DNA of 64,000 bases from Tabrizicola sp. (GTDB lineage Bacteria > Pseudomonadota > Alphaproteobacteria > Rhodobacterales > Rhodobacteraceae). The notes beneath the pieces are model-generated. The model made no database searches. It worked only from the letters and a program-made list of their open reading frames with translations, and was not told where the DNA came from. Shown here one piece after another: positions 44,298 through 52,685 of this stretch (its first letter is position 1; each line of letters opens with the position of its first letter). The stretch is from positions 124,001 to 188,000 of the forward strand of contig NZ_JAEULO010000021.1 of NCBI RefSeq assembly GCF_016793705.1, read 5' to 3'. The position numbers and the translations under genes were made by a program.

Positions 44298-44312
44298 TGT
44301 CCACTGTGGACA
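44298..44312. repeat. Second copy of the 15-base palindrome
   Basis: TGTCCACTGTGGACA, the reverse complement of the copy at 4828-4842, including two extra flanking bases. It lies in the short gap between the convergent norF and DUF4202 genes. Confidence 0.5.
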
Positions 44313-44314
44313 GA

Positions 44315-44866
44315 TCACTCGCCCCGGAAGGCCCCGGCCAAGGGTTCGGGCAGGTCGAACTCCTTTAGCACCCGCGCCCGGCCCTCCGCCGACATCTTCC
44401 GCGCGGTCTTCCGGACGATGTCCAGCGTCTGCTCCGCATCCCTTTCCGCCGCGAAAGGCGAGAAATACCACTTCAGGAAGACGAAGCAGATCACGTCCTC
44501 CAGGGCCTGCACCTCCGGGTCGCGCTTGATCCCTTCCTTGCGAAGAAGGATGCCGACCCGTTCGCAATCGCTGTCCGGGAACCCGGCCTCGGCCATGATC
44601 GCCGCGACCCTCAGCCCATGCCTCCGCCCCTGCTCGCGCCGCCAGTCCAGATAGCCGACCTTGCCCTCGGGATAGTCCGATCGGGGCAGGAGCCAGCGTT
44701 CGACATGCTGCCCTCGCGCCGCGACTTGCAGCACTTCGGAGGCGGCGGGGACCAGCCGGGCCAGCTCCTCGCTCATCCGCTGCCCGTAGACCAGCGCCTC
44801 GCCCTTCGGGTCGGCGACATTGGCGGCGTCGATGAGCGCCAGCGCGCGGGACAGCCGGTCAGCCAT
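44315..44866 (-). CDS. DUF4202 domain protein
   Basis: A 183-residue protein matching DUF4202: LIDAANVADP, YGQRMSEELARLVPAASEVLQVAARGQHVERWLLPRSDYPEGKVGYLDWR, and LEDVICFVFLKWYF. The spaced histidine and aspartate residues suggest an HD-like metal site; that is inference. No function is established. It overlaps the Crp/Fnr regulator by TGATG and so belongs to the same transcript and probably to the nitrogen-oxide regulon. Confidence 0.85.
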   Translation of the reverse strand: MADRLSRALALIDAANVADPKGEALVYGQRMSEELARLVPAASEVLQVAARGQHVERWLLPRSDYPEGKVGYLDWRREQGRRHGLRVAAIMAEAGFPDSDCERVGILLRKEGIKRDPEVQALEDVICFVFLKWYFSPFAAERDAEQTLDIVRKTARKMSAEGRARVLKEFDLPEPLAGAFRGE

Positions 44867-45570
44867 CAGCCCCCCCGCGACCAGGCCAGCGCCGGGTCCT
44901 CCTCGACATAGTCGCGCAAGGTGGCGAGGTCTTCGATCAGTGCGGTGTTCTGCTTGATCGTGACCCCCTGCTCCTTCAGCCGCGCGAAGGCCCGGCTCAG
45001 GCTTTCCGGCTTCATCCCCAGACGCCCGGCGATCAGCACCTTGTCGTAGGGCAGCGTCACCTCGCAGGCGCCGTCGGGGCAGGAGGCCAGTTCCAGCAGG
45101 AACTCGGCCACCCTTTGCGCCCCGGTCTGCGCCTTCAGCGCCTCGACCTGGGCGACAAGCCCGTGCAGGTGGACGAAGGTGGCGGACAGGATCGAGATCG
45201 CGACTTCGGGATTCTCGCGGATCTGGCGCAGAAAGGCGTCGGCCTCGATGCGGATCAGGGCGCAGTCGGTCACCGCCTCGGCGGCGACGGGGTAGGTGTC
45301 GTGCCGGAAGGCCACCGCCTCGCCGAAGCTGGAGCCCTTGGTGAAGACGCCCACCACTGCCTCGGCGCCGGAGGGTGCGATGCGGTAGAGTTTCACCCAG
45401 CCCTCGGCGACGATGTAGATCGCGCTGGCCCGTTCGCCTTGCAGGAAGATGGTTTCCCCCCGAGAGAAACTGCGCAGCCGGGCGCTCTCCAGCACGGTGC
45501 GGGCCACATTTTCCGGGGCGGAGGCCAGGATGAGCGACCGGCGGGCAAGGGCGATGAGTTCGGGTTTCAT
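44866..45570 (-). CDS. nnr: Crp/Fnr-family regulator, NNR/DNR type
   Basis: A 234-residue regulator: cyclic-nucleotide-like sensory domain (about 20-135), dimer helix (about 120-145) and HTH (about 175-205, IAGRLGMKPESLSRAFARL). The N-terminal cysteine set of Fnr is absent, as expected for NO-responsive NNR/DNR proteins. It is the obvious candidate to bind the TTGAC-N4-GTTAA sites before nirS/nirI and norC. The ATG at 45570 begins MKPELIALARRS. Upstream of it is only a poor half-site. Confidence 0.88.
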   Translation of the reverse strand: MKPELIALARRSLILASAPENVARTVLESARLRSFSRGETIFLQGERASAIYIVAEGWVKLYRIAPSGAEAVVGVFTKGSSFGEAVAFRHDTYPVAAEAVTDCALIRIEADAFLRQIRENPEVAISILSATFVHLHGLVAQVEALKAQTGAQRVAEFLLELASCPDGACEVTLPYDKVLIAGRLGMKPESLSRAFARLKEQGVTIKQNTALIEDLATLRDYVEEDPALAWSRGG

Positions 45571-45767
45571 GCGGGTCCAGTGCTGTCCGGCCAGAGGCTT
45601 GTTGATTACCGCGAATGGTGGGAGATTGCCAGCCTCGGCGCGGCGAACCGCCTGGGTCTCCAAGGCAGGAAAACCGCAGAGTCCGGGGCAGGGCAGGGAA
45701 CCGCCCGCTGCCCTATCGCGGTGTCGGATGGCGGCGCGGGTTCCCGCCGCCGGAGGGGGAACGGATC

Positions 45768-46793
45768 ATGCGTGACACGGTAGCGGGTCTACGGACCCCG
45801 CTCTGCGACCTTCTGGGCTGCGAGGTGCCTGTTCTGCTGGCGGGCATGGGCGGGGTCGCCCGGTGGGAGCTGGCGGCGGCGGTGGCCAGGGCCGGGGGCT
45901 ATGCGATGCTGGGCATGGTCCGGGAGAGCCCCGACCTGATCGCCGCAGAGATCGCGGCCTACCGGGCGGCGACGGACCGGCCCTTCGCGGTGAACGTGAT
46001 CCCCTCGGCCACCGAGCCGGGACTGCTGGACCGGCAGCTCGCCCGCTGCCTGGAGCTGGACGTGCGGGCCTTCACCTTCTTCTGGGACGTGATGCCCGAG
46101 GTGGTCGACCGGGTGAAGCGGACAGGCGCCCTGGTCCTGCATCAGGTCGGCACGGTCGAGGCGGCGCGGCAGGCCGAGGCGGCGGGGGCGGATGTGATCA
46201 TCACGCAAGGAATCGAGGCCGGGGGCCATGTGCATGGCCGGATCGGCGCTTTCGCCTTGGCCGAGGCGGTGCTGGAGACGGCGAAGGTGCCGGTCGTGGT
46301 GTCGGGCGGCATCGGCTCGGGCCGGGGGCTGGCGGCGGCACTGGCGCTGGGGGCGCAGGGCGTGCAATGCGGGACGGCCTTCCTTGCCACCGAGGAGGCC
46401 TGGGCGCATGACTACCACAAGCGGCGGGTGGCGGCGGCGGAGGGCGGCGAAACGGTGCTGACCGATGTCTTCGTGCTGAACTGGCCCAAGGGCGCGGCGG
46501 TGCGGGTGATCGGCAACAGCGTGACCGGCGCCTTGGGCGACAATCTGATGGGCCATGACCCCGCGACCCTGCCGCGCGAGGCGATTGCCGAGGATTCCGG
46601 CCAGCCGCTTCTGCGCTATTCCACCGATTCCCCGATGCGCCACACCACGGGGTCGCTGGAGGAGATGGCGCTTTACGCCGGGCAGGGCGTGGGGCTGGTG
46701 CATGACGTGGTGCCGGCGGCCGAGCGGCTGCGGCGGATGGTCGAGGAGGCGGCTGCCTGCCTGGCGGCGCTGCCGGGAAGGGAGGCGAGATGA
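45768..46793 (+). CDS. Nitronate monooxygenase/2-nitropropane dioxygenase family flavoprotein
   Basis: A 341-residue FMN TIM barrel: N-terminal PVLLAGMGGVARWELAAAVARAG, the DVIITQGIEAGGHVHG loop and VSGGIGSGRGLAAALALGAQGVQCGTAFLATEE phosphate-binding region. It may oxidise alkyl nitronates, or be a related enoyl reductase. Closeness to the NO genes is suggestive only. The ATG at 45768 follows GGAGGGGGA; the stop overlaps the next gene by 4 bases. Confidence 0.88.
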   Translation: MRDTVAGLRTPLCDLLGCEVPVLLAGMGGVARWELAAAVARAGGYAMLGMVRESPDLIAAEIAAYRAATDRPFAVNVIPSATEPGLLDRQLARCLELDVRAFTFFWDVMPEVVDRVKRTGALVLHQVGTVEAARQAEAAGADVIITQGIEAGGHVHGRIGAFALAEAVLETAKVPVVVSGGIGSGRGLAAALALGAQGVQCGTAFLATEEAWAHDYHKRRVAAAEGGETVLTDVFVLNWPKGAAVRVIGNSVTGALGDNLMGHDPATLPREAIAEDSGQPLLRYSTDSPMRHTTGSLEEMALYAGQGVGLVHDVVPAAERLRRMVEEAAACLAALPGREAR

Positions 46794-47479
46794 GCGAGGA
46801 TGAGCCTGCGGGGCGTTATGCCTCGCCCCCCTGCATGGCGGCCGAGGTCGATCCGGCCTATTTCGACCCGTCCCATGTCGACCCGGAACAAGCCCGCGAC
46901 GTGGCGCGCTGGCGCAAAGCCGAACGGCAACGCCTGCGGGCCGAGCGCGATGCGATAAGCGTAGCCGACCGGGCGGCCCTGGGCGAAGCGATCAGGGCGC
47001 ATCTGTTGCGCTTTCTGGAGGAGCGGTTCGGCAGTCTGGAGGGGCGGGTCTTCTCGGGCTACTGGCCGATCAAGGGCGAGCCCGACCTGCGGCCCGCGCT
47101 GACCGCGCTGCATCGGGCCGGGGTGCATGTCGCGCTGCCGCTGGTCGAGGTGAAGGCCGCGCCGCTGGTCTTCCGGCGCTGGACACCGGAGACAAGGATG
47201 GTGCGGGGCGACTGGAACATCCCAGTGCCGCCGCCCGAGGCCGAGGTGGTGCTGCCCGAATTTTCGCTGGCTCCGGTCATGGGCTGGACCGAGGGGGCCT
47301 TCCGGCTGGGCTATGGCGGGGGCTACTTCGACCGCACGCTGGCGGCGCTGGCACCCCGGCCCTTCACCATCGGGATCGGGCTGCAATCGGCGCGGCTGGC
47401 GACGATCTATCCGCAGCCGCATGACATCGCGCTGGACGTGATCCTGACCGAGGACGGTTTGCAGGCCCAGCGGGGATAG
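46790..47479 (+). CDS. 5-formyltetrahydrofolate cyclo-ligase
   Basis: A 229-residue MTHFS-family protein that returns 5-formyl-THF to 5,10-methenyl-THF using ATP. It has a basic KAERQRLRAERDAI start of the fold, FSGYWPIKGEPDLRP, PEAEVVLPEFSLAPVMGWTEGAFRLGYGGGYFDRTL and GIGLQSARL. An N-terminal extension of about 40 residues precedes the core. Translationally coupled to the upstream flavoprotein. Confidence 0.92.
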   Translation: MSEDEPAGRYASPPCMAAEVDPAYFDPSHVDPEQARDVARWRKAERQRLRAERDAISVADRAALGEAIRAHLLRFLEERFGSLEGRVFSGYWPIKGEPDLRPALTALHRAGVHVALPLVEVKAAPLVFRRWTPETRMVRGDWNIPVPPPEAEVVLPEFSLAPVMGWTEGAFRLGYGGGYFDRTLAALAPRPFTIGIGLQSARLATIYPQPHDIALDVILTEDGLQAQRG

Positions 47480-47583
47480 TTCATTCGGAACAGATCGGGG
47501 AAAGAGATACCACATCTTCGCCCTTCCCGTCCGAACCCTTCCGGCGCATAGCGGCGCGGTATCTCAAGGACGCGGAGCGGATC

Positions 47584-48552
47584 ATGCTGGTGAACGGCAA
47601 GTGGACGGCGAACTGGCAGCCAGTGCAGGCCAAGGATGACCAGGGGCGCTTCGTGCGGCAGGTGTCGTCCTTTCGCAACTGGGTCACGGCGGACGGCAGC
47701 CCCGGCCCGACCGGGACCGGCGGGTTCAGGGCCGAGGCGGGTCGCTACCGGCTGTTTGTCGCGCTGATCTGCCCCTGGGCCTCGCGCACGCTGATCGCGC
47801 GGAAGCTGAAGGGGCTGGAGGGGCTGATCCCGGTGACGGTGGTCAATCCGGTGCTGACCGACCAGGGCTGGGCCTTCGGCGGCTATCCCGGCGCCGATGC
47901 CGACCCGGTGCTGGGCGCGGGCCATCTGCACGAGCTGTATACGCGGGCCGACCCCGGTTTTACCGGGCGGGCCACGGTGCCGATCCTGTGGGACAGCCGG
48001 ACCGGCACCATCATCAGCAACGAAAGCGCCGATATCCTGCGGATGTTCGACACGGCTTTCGTGGGTCTGGCGCCGGAGACGCCGCTCCTCTACCCCGCCG
48101 ATCTGGCGGCAGAGATCGACGCGCTGAATGCCGAGATCTACGAGAGCCTGAACAATGGCGTTTACAAGGCCGGTTTCGCCTCGACCCAAGGCGCGTATGA
48201 CGAGGCGGTGGCAGGCGTCTTCGCCATGCTCGACCGGCTGGAGGACCGGCTGACCGGGCCGTTCCTGTTCGGCGACCGTTTCACCGAAACCGATATCCGC
48301 CTGTTCGTCACCCTGATCCGCTTCGATGCGGCCTATCACGGGTTGTTCAAGACCAACCTGCGCCGGATCGCCGATTACCCGCGGCTGCAAGCCCATATGG
48401 AGCGGGTGCTGCGCCTGCCGGGGGTGGCGGGGACGGTGAACCTCGACCACATCAAGGCCGGATATTATTCGATCAAGGCGCTGAACCCGTCGGGCATCGT
48501 GCCGGTGGGGCCGGAGAACGTGCTGCGGCTGGTCGCCTCGGCGGGCGGCTGA
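47584..48552 (+). CDS. Glutathionyl-hydroquinone reductase (Xi-class GST)
   Basis: A 322-residue S-glutathionyl-hydroquinone reductase that releases glutathione from quinone adducts. The catalytic motif is CPWA with C63 (LICPWASRTLIARKLKGLE), then the GIIIS-type cis-Pro region TVPILWDSRTGTIISNESADILRM and a C-terminal helical domain with RFTETDIRLFVTLIRFDAAYHGLFKTN. ATG 47584 has CGGAG upstream. An 8-base inverted repeat (GAGATACC, 47504-47511 and 47558-47565) lies in the leader. Confidence 0.93.
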   Translation: MLVNGKWTANWQPVQAKDDQGRFVRQVSSFRNWVTADGSPGPTGTGGFRAEAGRYRLFVALICPWASRTLIARKLKGLEGLIPVTVVNPVLTDQGWAFGGYPGADADPVLGAGHLHELYTRADPGFTGRATVPILWDSRTGTIISNESADILRMFDTAFVGLAPETPLLYPADLAAEIDALNAEIYESLNNGVYKAGFASTQGAYDEAVAGVFAMLDRLEDRLTGPFLFGDRFTETDIRLFVTLIRFDAAYHGLFKTNLRRIADYPRLQAHMERVLRLPGVAGTVNLDHIKAGYYSIKALNPSGIVPVGPENVLRLVASAGG

Positions 48553-48587
48553 GGGCTCTCCCGCGGGATCTCGGCCGGGCGGGTCAG

Positions 48588-49484
48588 CTAAAGAAGGTCG
48601 GCGGCGCGGATGTCCTCGGCGGCGAAGTCGATCAGCGCGCGCACCTTGCGGGGCAGGACGCGGCCTTCCAGATAGACCGCGCTGAGTGCGCTGGTTTCCC
48701 CGGCGTGATCCGGCAGGACCGGGACGACAAGCCCTGCGGCAAGCGCCTCGCGCAGGACGAAGCGCGGCGCATAGGCCAGGCCGCAGCCCTTGATCGCCAG
48801 TTCCACCGCGGCGCGGGCGGAATTGACCTGGAAGCGGCCCTGCACCGTCACCGAGGCTTCATCCGCGCCGCTGCCGAAGCTCCACCGCCGGGGGGTGCGG
48901 CGATTGGTGTCGATGATGCAGTCATGACCGGCCAGCGCGGCGGGGTCCTGCGGCCTACCCCGGCGGGCGAGATAGTCCGGGCTTGCGACCAGATGCGAGC
49001 TGAAGCCGCCCAGCTTGCGCGCCTTGAGCGACAGGGTGTCGCTGCGCCCCATGCGGAAGGCAAGGTCGATCCCCTCGCTTGCCAGATCGACGTGGCGGTC
49101 GCTGAGCCGCAGGTCGAAGGACAGCGCAGGATTGCGCTGGCCGAAACGTTCCAGCATCCCCGCCACCCAGATCTCGCCGAAGGAGACCGAGGCCGAGATC
49201 CGGATCACGCCCTGAAACCCGCGCGAGCCTTCGGAAACCTCGCCGATCAGGTCATCGAGATCGTCGAGGAGGGCTGGGGCGCGGGACAGGAGGTCCTCGC
49301 CCGCCGGGGTCAGGCCGACCTTGCGGGTGGTGCGTTGCAGAAGGCGAACGCCAAGCCGCGTCTCCAGCTCGGCCACATATTTCGAGGTCAGCCGGTTCGA
49401 CACGCCAAGCTGCCCGGCGGCAGCGGTGAAAGAGCCGGTCTGGGCGGTGGCTACGAAGGCCCTGAGTTCGTCGATCAGGTCCAT
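48588..49484 (-). CDS. LysR-family transcriptional regulator
   Basis: A 298-residue LysR protein: HTH residues 1-60 (MDLIDELRAFVATAQTGSF, then QLGVSNRLTSKYVAELETRLGVRLLQRTTR) and an effector-binding domain 90-295. It is closest in look to the group controlling nearby DoxX or quinone-related genes. The ATG at 49484 is the family start. It is divergent from the DoxX gene across a strong inverted repeat. Confidence 0.9.
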   Translation of the reverse strand: MDLIDELRAFVATAQTGSFTAAAGQLGVSNRLTSKYVAELETRLGVRLLQRTTRKVGLTPAGEDLLSRAPALLDDLDDLIGEVSEGSRGFQGVIRISASVSFGEIWVAGMLERFGQRNPALSFDLRLSDRHVDLASEGIDLAFRMGRSDTLSLKARKLGGFSSHLVASPDYLARRGRPQDPAALAGHDCIIDTNRRTPRRWSFGSGADEASVTVQGRFQVNSARAAVELAIKGCGLAYAPRFVLREALAAGLVVPVLPDHAGETSALSAVYLEGRVLPRKVRALIDFAAEDIRAADLL

Positions 49485-49496
49485 GGGGCGGAGATT

Positions 49497-49523
49497 CGGA
49501 ATGAAACGTGGATAGTCATTCCG
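49497..49523. promoter_or_regulatory. Perfect inverted repeat, candidate LysR operator
   Basis: CGGAATGA (49497-49504) and TCATTCCG (49516-49523) are perfect 8-base arms 11 bases apart. This is the spacing of a LysR box, located 13 bases upstream of the LysR gene and before the divergent DoxX gene. Confidence 0.6.
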
Positions 49524-49621
49524 GAAACCTGCCATTTCATGCAGCACGGTCAAGGGTTAATTCCGTGGCATCGGTCTCATCGCCGCCCCTGGGGGGTGGT
49601 CATCAACAAAGGATGCTTTCC

Positions 49622-50029
49622 ATGTCCACCAACTCCGACTTCGCTGCGCTTGCCCTTCGCCTGTCCAGCGGGGCGCTGTTCGTCGCCCACGGGCTGATGA
49701 AGGTCTTCGTCTTCACCATTCCGGGCACGGTTGGCTATTTCGAAAGCCTGGGCCTGCCGGGTTTCCTTGCCTACCTCACCATTGCCGCCGAAGTGGCGGG
49801 GGGTCTTGCGCTGATCCTGGGCGTGGCGACCCGCGCGGTGGCGCTGGCGCTGATCCCGGTGCTTCTGGGTGCGACCTGGGTGCATTCCGGCAATGGCTGG
49901 GTCTTCTCCAGCGAGGGCGGTGGCTGGGAATTCCCGCTGTTCTGGGCGGTCGTGCAAGGGGCCATCGCGTTGATGGGCAGCGGCGCCTATGCGCTGAAGC
50001 CTTCGGCCCCGGCGACGGCGCTGGCCTGA
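49622..50029 (+). CDS. DoxX family membrane protein
   Basis: A 135-residue protein with four hydrophobic segments and the DoxX pattern LALRLSSGALFVAHGLMKVF, GLPGFLAYLTIAAEVAGGLALILG and TWVHSGNGWVFSSEGGGWEFPLFWAV. DoxX proteins are linked to quinone or thiosulfate redox reactions, but the exact role is unknown here. ATG 49622 has AAAGGA eight bases upstream. Probably controlled by the divergent LysR. Confidence 0.88.
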   Translation: MSTNSDFAALALRLSSGALFVAHGLMKVFVFTIPGTVGYFESLGLPGFLAYLTIAAEVAGGLALILGVATRAVALALIPVLLGATWVHSGNGWVFSSEGGGWEFPLFWAVVQGAIALMGSGAYALKPSAPATALA

Positions 50030-50046
50030 TCCCAGGGCCGCCCGCG

Positions 50047-51615
50047 TCAGTCCTTGTCGAGCAGGGCTTGCAGGGTCGACAGGTGGTCGGCCTCTGCCGC
50101 CGGCTTGTCGTCGCGGATGCGGTTGATCCGGGGGAAGCGCATGGCGACCCCGGACTTGTGGCGGGTTGAGCGGTTCAGCCCCTCGAACGCCACTTCCACC
50201 ACCTTGCTGCGGGCGACCGAGCGGACGGAGCCGAAGCGTTCGACGGTGTTGTTCCTGACGAAACGGTCGAGGTCCTTCAGCTCGGCGTCGGTGAAGCCGA
50301 AATAGGCCTTGCCGACGGGGACCAGTTCGTCGCCGTTCCAGACGCCGAAGGTGAAGTCGGAATAGTAGCCCGACCGCTTGCCGTGACCGCGTTGGGCATA
50401 CATCAGCACCGCGTCGATCAGATGCGGGTCACGCTTCCACTTGAACCAGGGGCCTTTCACGCGGCCCGCCAGATAGGGGCTGTCGCGGCGCTTGATCATC
50501 ACGCCCTCGATCACCGTCGCGGGCGGATTCAGGCGCAGGGTGGCGAGGTCCTCCCAGGTCTGAAAGGTCAGCTCGGGCGACAGGTCGATTCTTGGCCCCA
50601 GTGGCGCAACCGCCTTGACCAGCACCGCGCGGCGGGTGTCGTAGGGCTGGTCGCGCAGGTCCTCGCCGTTCCAGATCAGCACGTCATAGAGCCGCAACCC
50701 GGCGGGGTGGGAGCGGAGCATGGCCGGGGTCACGGTCTTGCGGTTCAGCCGCTGTTGCAGGTCGCCGAAGGGGGCGACCTCGGCCTCGCGGCGGATGAGG
50801 AGTTCGCCGTCGAGGGTGCCGTCGAAGGCCATCAGTTCGACGATATCAGGGAAGGCGGCGCTGATGTCCTCGCCCGTGCGGGAGTAGAGTCGCCTTGTGC
50901 CACCGTCGCTGACCGCCTGGATGCGGATGCCGTCCCATTTCCATTCGGCGGCATAAGCGGCGGGGTCGAGGGTCGAGAGTTGGTCCAGGTCGGTGGGGGT
51001 GGAGAGCATCACCGGGCGGAAGGGCGCGCGGGCGGCGGCTTCGGGGCGCGGGGCGGTGCCTGCGGCCCAGGCGAAGAGGTCGAGATAGGGCGGCTGGAGG
51101 GCGTGCCAGATCTCCTCCACCTCGGTCAGGGGCAGGCTGGCCCAGGCGGCGAAGGCGGAGCGGGCGAGCCGGGCCGAGACGCCGACCCGCAAGGCGCCGG
51201 TCGCAAGCTTGAGATAGGCGTAGCGTTCCGAGGGGCCGAGGCTGTCCAGTCTTGCGGTGATCAGTGCCGGAAGCCGGGTCTTGGGCGTCGTGGCAAGCTC
51301 GTCGACGACTTCGGACAAGGGCGGGTCGGACCGGGTGCCCTCGGGCCAGATCAGGGAAATGGTTTCGGCCAGATCACCAACGAAATCATAGCTATAGGAA
51401 AAAAGCTGAGCATCTGCTCGCATTTCTGTCAGTCCGCGCAGCAGGCTGGGCGTGACCTGCCGCAGCTTGAGATCGCCAGTCAGGGCGGCCAGCATGAACC
51501 CGCGCTCGGGGTCGGGAAGGTCGGTGAAGGCAGCAGTCAGCAGGCGCTCCTTGCCCAGCCGCTGCGGAGTGAAGGCGAGCCGTTCCAGGAGCGTGGCGAA
51601 GGCGGCAAGGCTCAT
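50047..51615 (-). CDS. ATP-dependent DNA ligase (cisplatin-damage-response type)
   Basis: A 522-residue ligase. An N-terminal helical domain (1-195) is followed by the nucleotidyltransferase with catalytic K226 (EWKWDGIRIQ), LDGELLIRR, RLYDVLIWNGEDLR, VIEGVMIKRRDSPYL and WFKWKRDPHLIDAVLMYAQ. It matches the bacterial ATP-ligase group that pairs with a metallo-beta-lactamase exonuclease. The ATG overlaps the exonuclease stop (ATGA). Confidence 0.92.
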   Translation of the reverse strand: MSLAAFATLLERLAFTPQRLGKERLLTAAFTDLPDPERGFMLAALTGDLKLRQVTPSLLRGLTEMRADAQLFSYSYDFVGDLAETISLIWPEGTRSDPPLSEVVDELATTPKTRLPALITARLDSLGPSERYAYLKLATGALRVGVSARLARSAFAAWASLPLTEVEEIWHALQPPYLDLFAWAAGTAPRPEAAARAPFRPVMLSTPTDLDQLSTLDPAAYAAEWKWDGIRIQAVSDGGTRRLYSRTGEDISAAFPDIVELMAFDGTLDGELLIRREAEVAPFGDLQQRLNRKTVTPAMLRSHPAGLRLYDVLIWNGEDLRDQPYDTRRAVLVKAVAPLGPRIDLSPELTFQTWEDLATLRLNPPATVIEGVMIKRRDSPYLAGRVKGPWFKWKRDPHLIDAVLMYAQRGHGKRSGYYSDFTFGVWNGDELVPVGKAYFGFTDAELKDLDRFVRNNTVERFGSVRSVARSKVVEVAFEGLNRSTRHKSGVAMRFPRINRIRDDKPAAEADHLSTLQALLDKD

Positions 51616-52610
51616 TCGGCTTCGTCCTCGTAACCGACAAGGTGCAGCGGACGGGCGGCGCGCTGGGTCAGCTCGCACCAGCGCATCAGGGCGTCCTCGC
51701 GGCCATGGGTGATCCAGACCTCGGCGGGGTCCAGCTCGGCTATGGTGGCGGTGAGATGGGGCCAGTCGACATGGTCGGAGAGGATCAGCGGCAGTTCCAC
51801 CCCCCGCTGCCGGGCGCGGGCGCGGACCTGCATCCAGCCGGAGGCGAAGGCGATCACCGGATCGGGGAAACGCTGCGCCCAGGTGGCGGCGAAGGCGGAA
51901 GGGGGCGCGATGACGATCGCCCCAGCGAAATCCGACTTCTTGCCTTCGGTCGCGGGGCGCAGGTGACCGAGGTCGATGCCCTGCGCGACGTGGTAATCGC
52001 ACAGCCGTTGCAGCGCACCGTGGATGTGGATCGGCGCATCCCAGCCGGCGCGGCGAAGCTCGGCGATGACCCGCTGCGCCTTGCCGAGGGCATAGGCGCC
52101 GATCAGGTGACTGCGCTCCGGGAAGGCGGCGACGCTGGCGAGGAGGCGGGCGATTTCCACCTCGGGCGGAGGGTGTCGGAAGACGGGCAGCGCGAAGGTC
52201 GCCTCGGTCACGAAGATGTCGCAGGGGACGGGTTCGAAGGGCAGGCAGGTGGGGGTCGGGACGCGGGCATAGTCGCCCGAAACCACGATGCGCTGGGTCG
52301 GGCTTTCGACGGCGATCTGCGCTGAGCCGAGGACATGGCCGGCGGGGTGGAAAGAGACGGTGACGTCGCCGATGCGCGTGGGACTCTCGGCGGGCTGGCG
52401 GCTCTGGGCGAAGTCCTCGCCATAGCGGATGGCCATGATGTCGAGCGTCTGGCGTGTGGCCATGACGGCACCGTGGCCGGGGCGGGCGTGGTCGGAATGG
52501 CCGTGGGTGATCAGCGCACGGGGAACGGGGCGCGTCGGGTCGATGAAGAAATCACCGGCGGGGCAGTACAGCCCCTCGGGTCGCGGATGCAGCAGGGGTG
52601 GCTTCGCCAT
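51612..52610 (-). CDS. Ligase-associated DNA exonuclease (metallo-beta-lactamase fold)
   Basis: A 332-residue MBL/beta-CASP type nuclease: ALITHGHSDHARPGH with H36, H38, D40 and H41, FHPAGHVLGSAQIAVE, VVSGDYARV and a late LSDHVDWPHL plus EVWITHGRED. It is the usual partner of the ATP-dependent ligase. The larger module also has an Lhr-like helicase and a phosphoesterase, which are not adjacent here. Starts at ATG 52610. Confidence 0.92.
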   Translation of the reverse strand: MAKPPLLHPRPEGLYCPAGDFFIDPTRPVPRALITHGHSDHARPGHGAVMATRQTLDIMAIRYGEDFAQSRQPAESPTRIGDVTVSFHPAGHVLGSAQIAVESPTQRIVVSGDYARVPTPTCLPFEPVPCDIFVTEATFALPVFRHPPPEVEIARLLASVAAFPERSHLIGAYALGKAQRVIAELRRAGWDAPIHIHGALQRLCDYHVAQGIDLGHLRPATEGKKSDFAGAIVIAPPSAFAATWAQRFPDPVIAFASGWMQVRARARQRGVELPLILSDHVDWPHLTATIAELDPAEVWITHGREDALMRWCELTQRAARPLHLVGYEDEAE

Positions 52611-52685
52611 GTCCTTCGCCTTGTCGTCGGGCCGCGAGAACAGAAGGTAGGCGGCGGGCGGGCGAAGTCCAAGGCCGGAAGGGCG

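Noticed and set aside
45602-45615. TTGATTACCGCGAA upstream of the Crp/Fnr regulator
   Set aside because: Only the first half (TTGAT) fits an Fnr-type site; the second half is too poor to call an autoregulatory box.
47504-47565. GAGATACC/GGTATCTC inverted repeat before the glutathionyl-hydroquinone reductase gene
   Set aside because: Arms are only 8 bases and 46 bases apart; too weak to call an operator or RNA structure.
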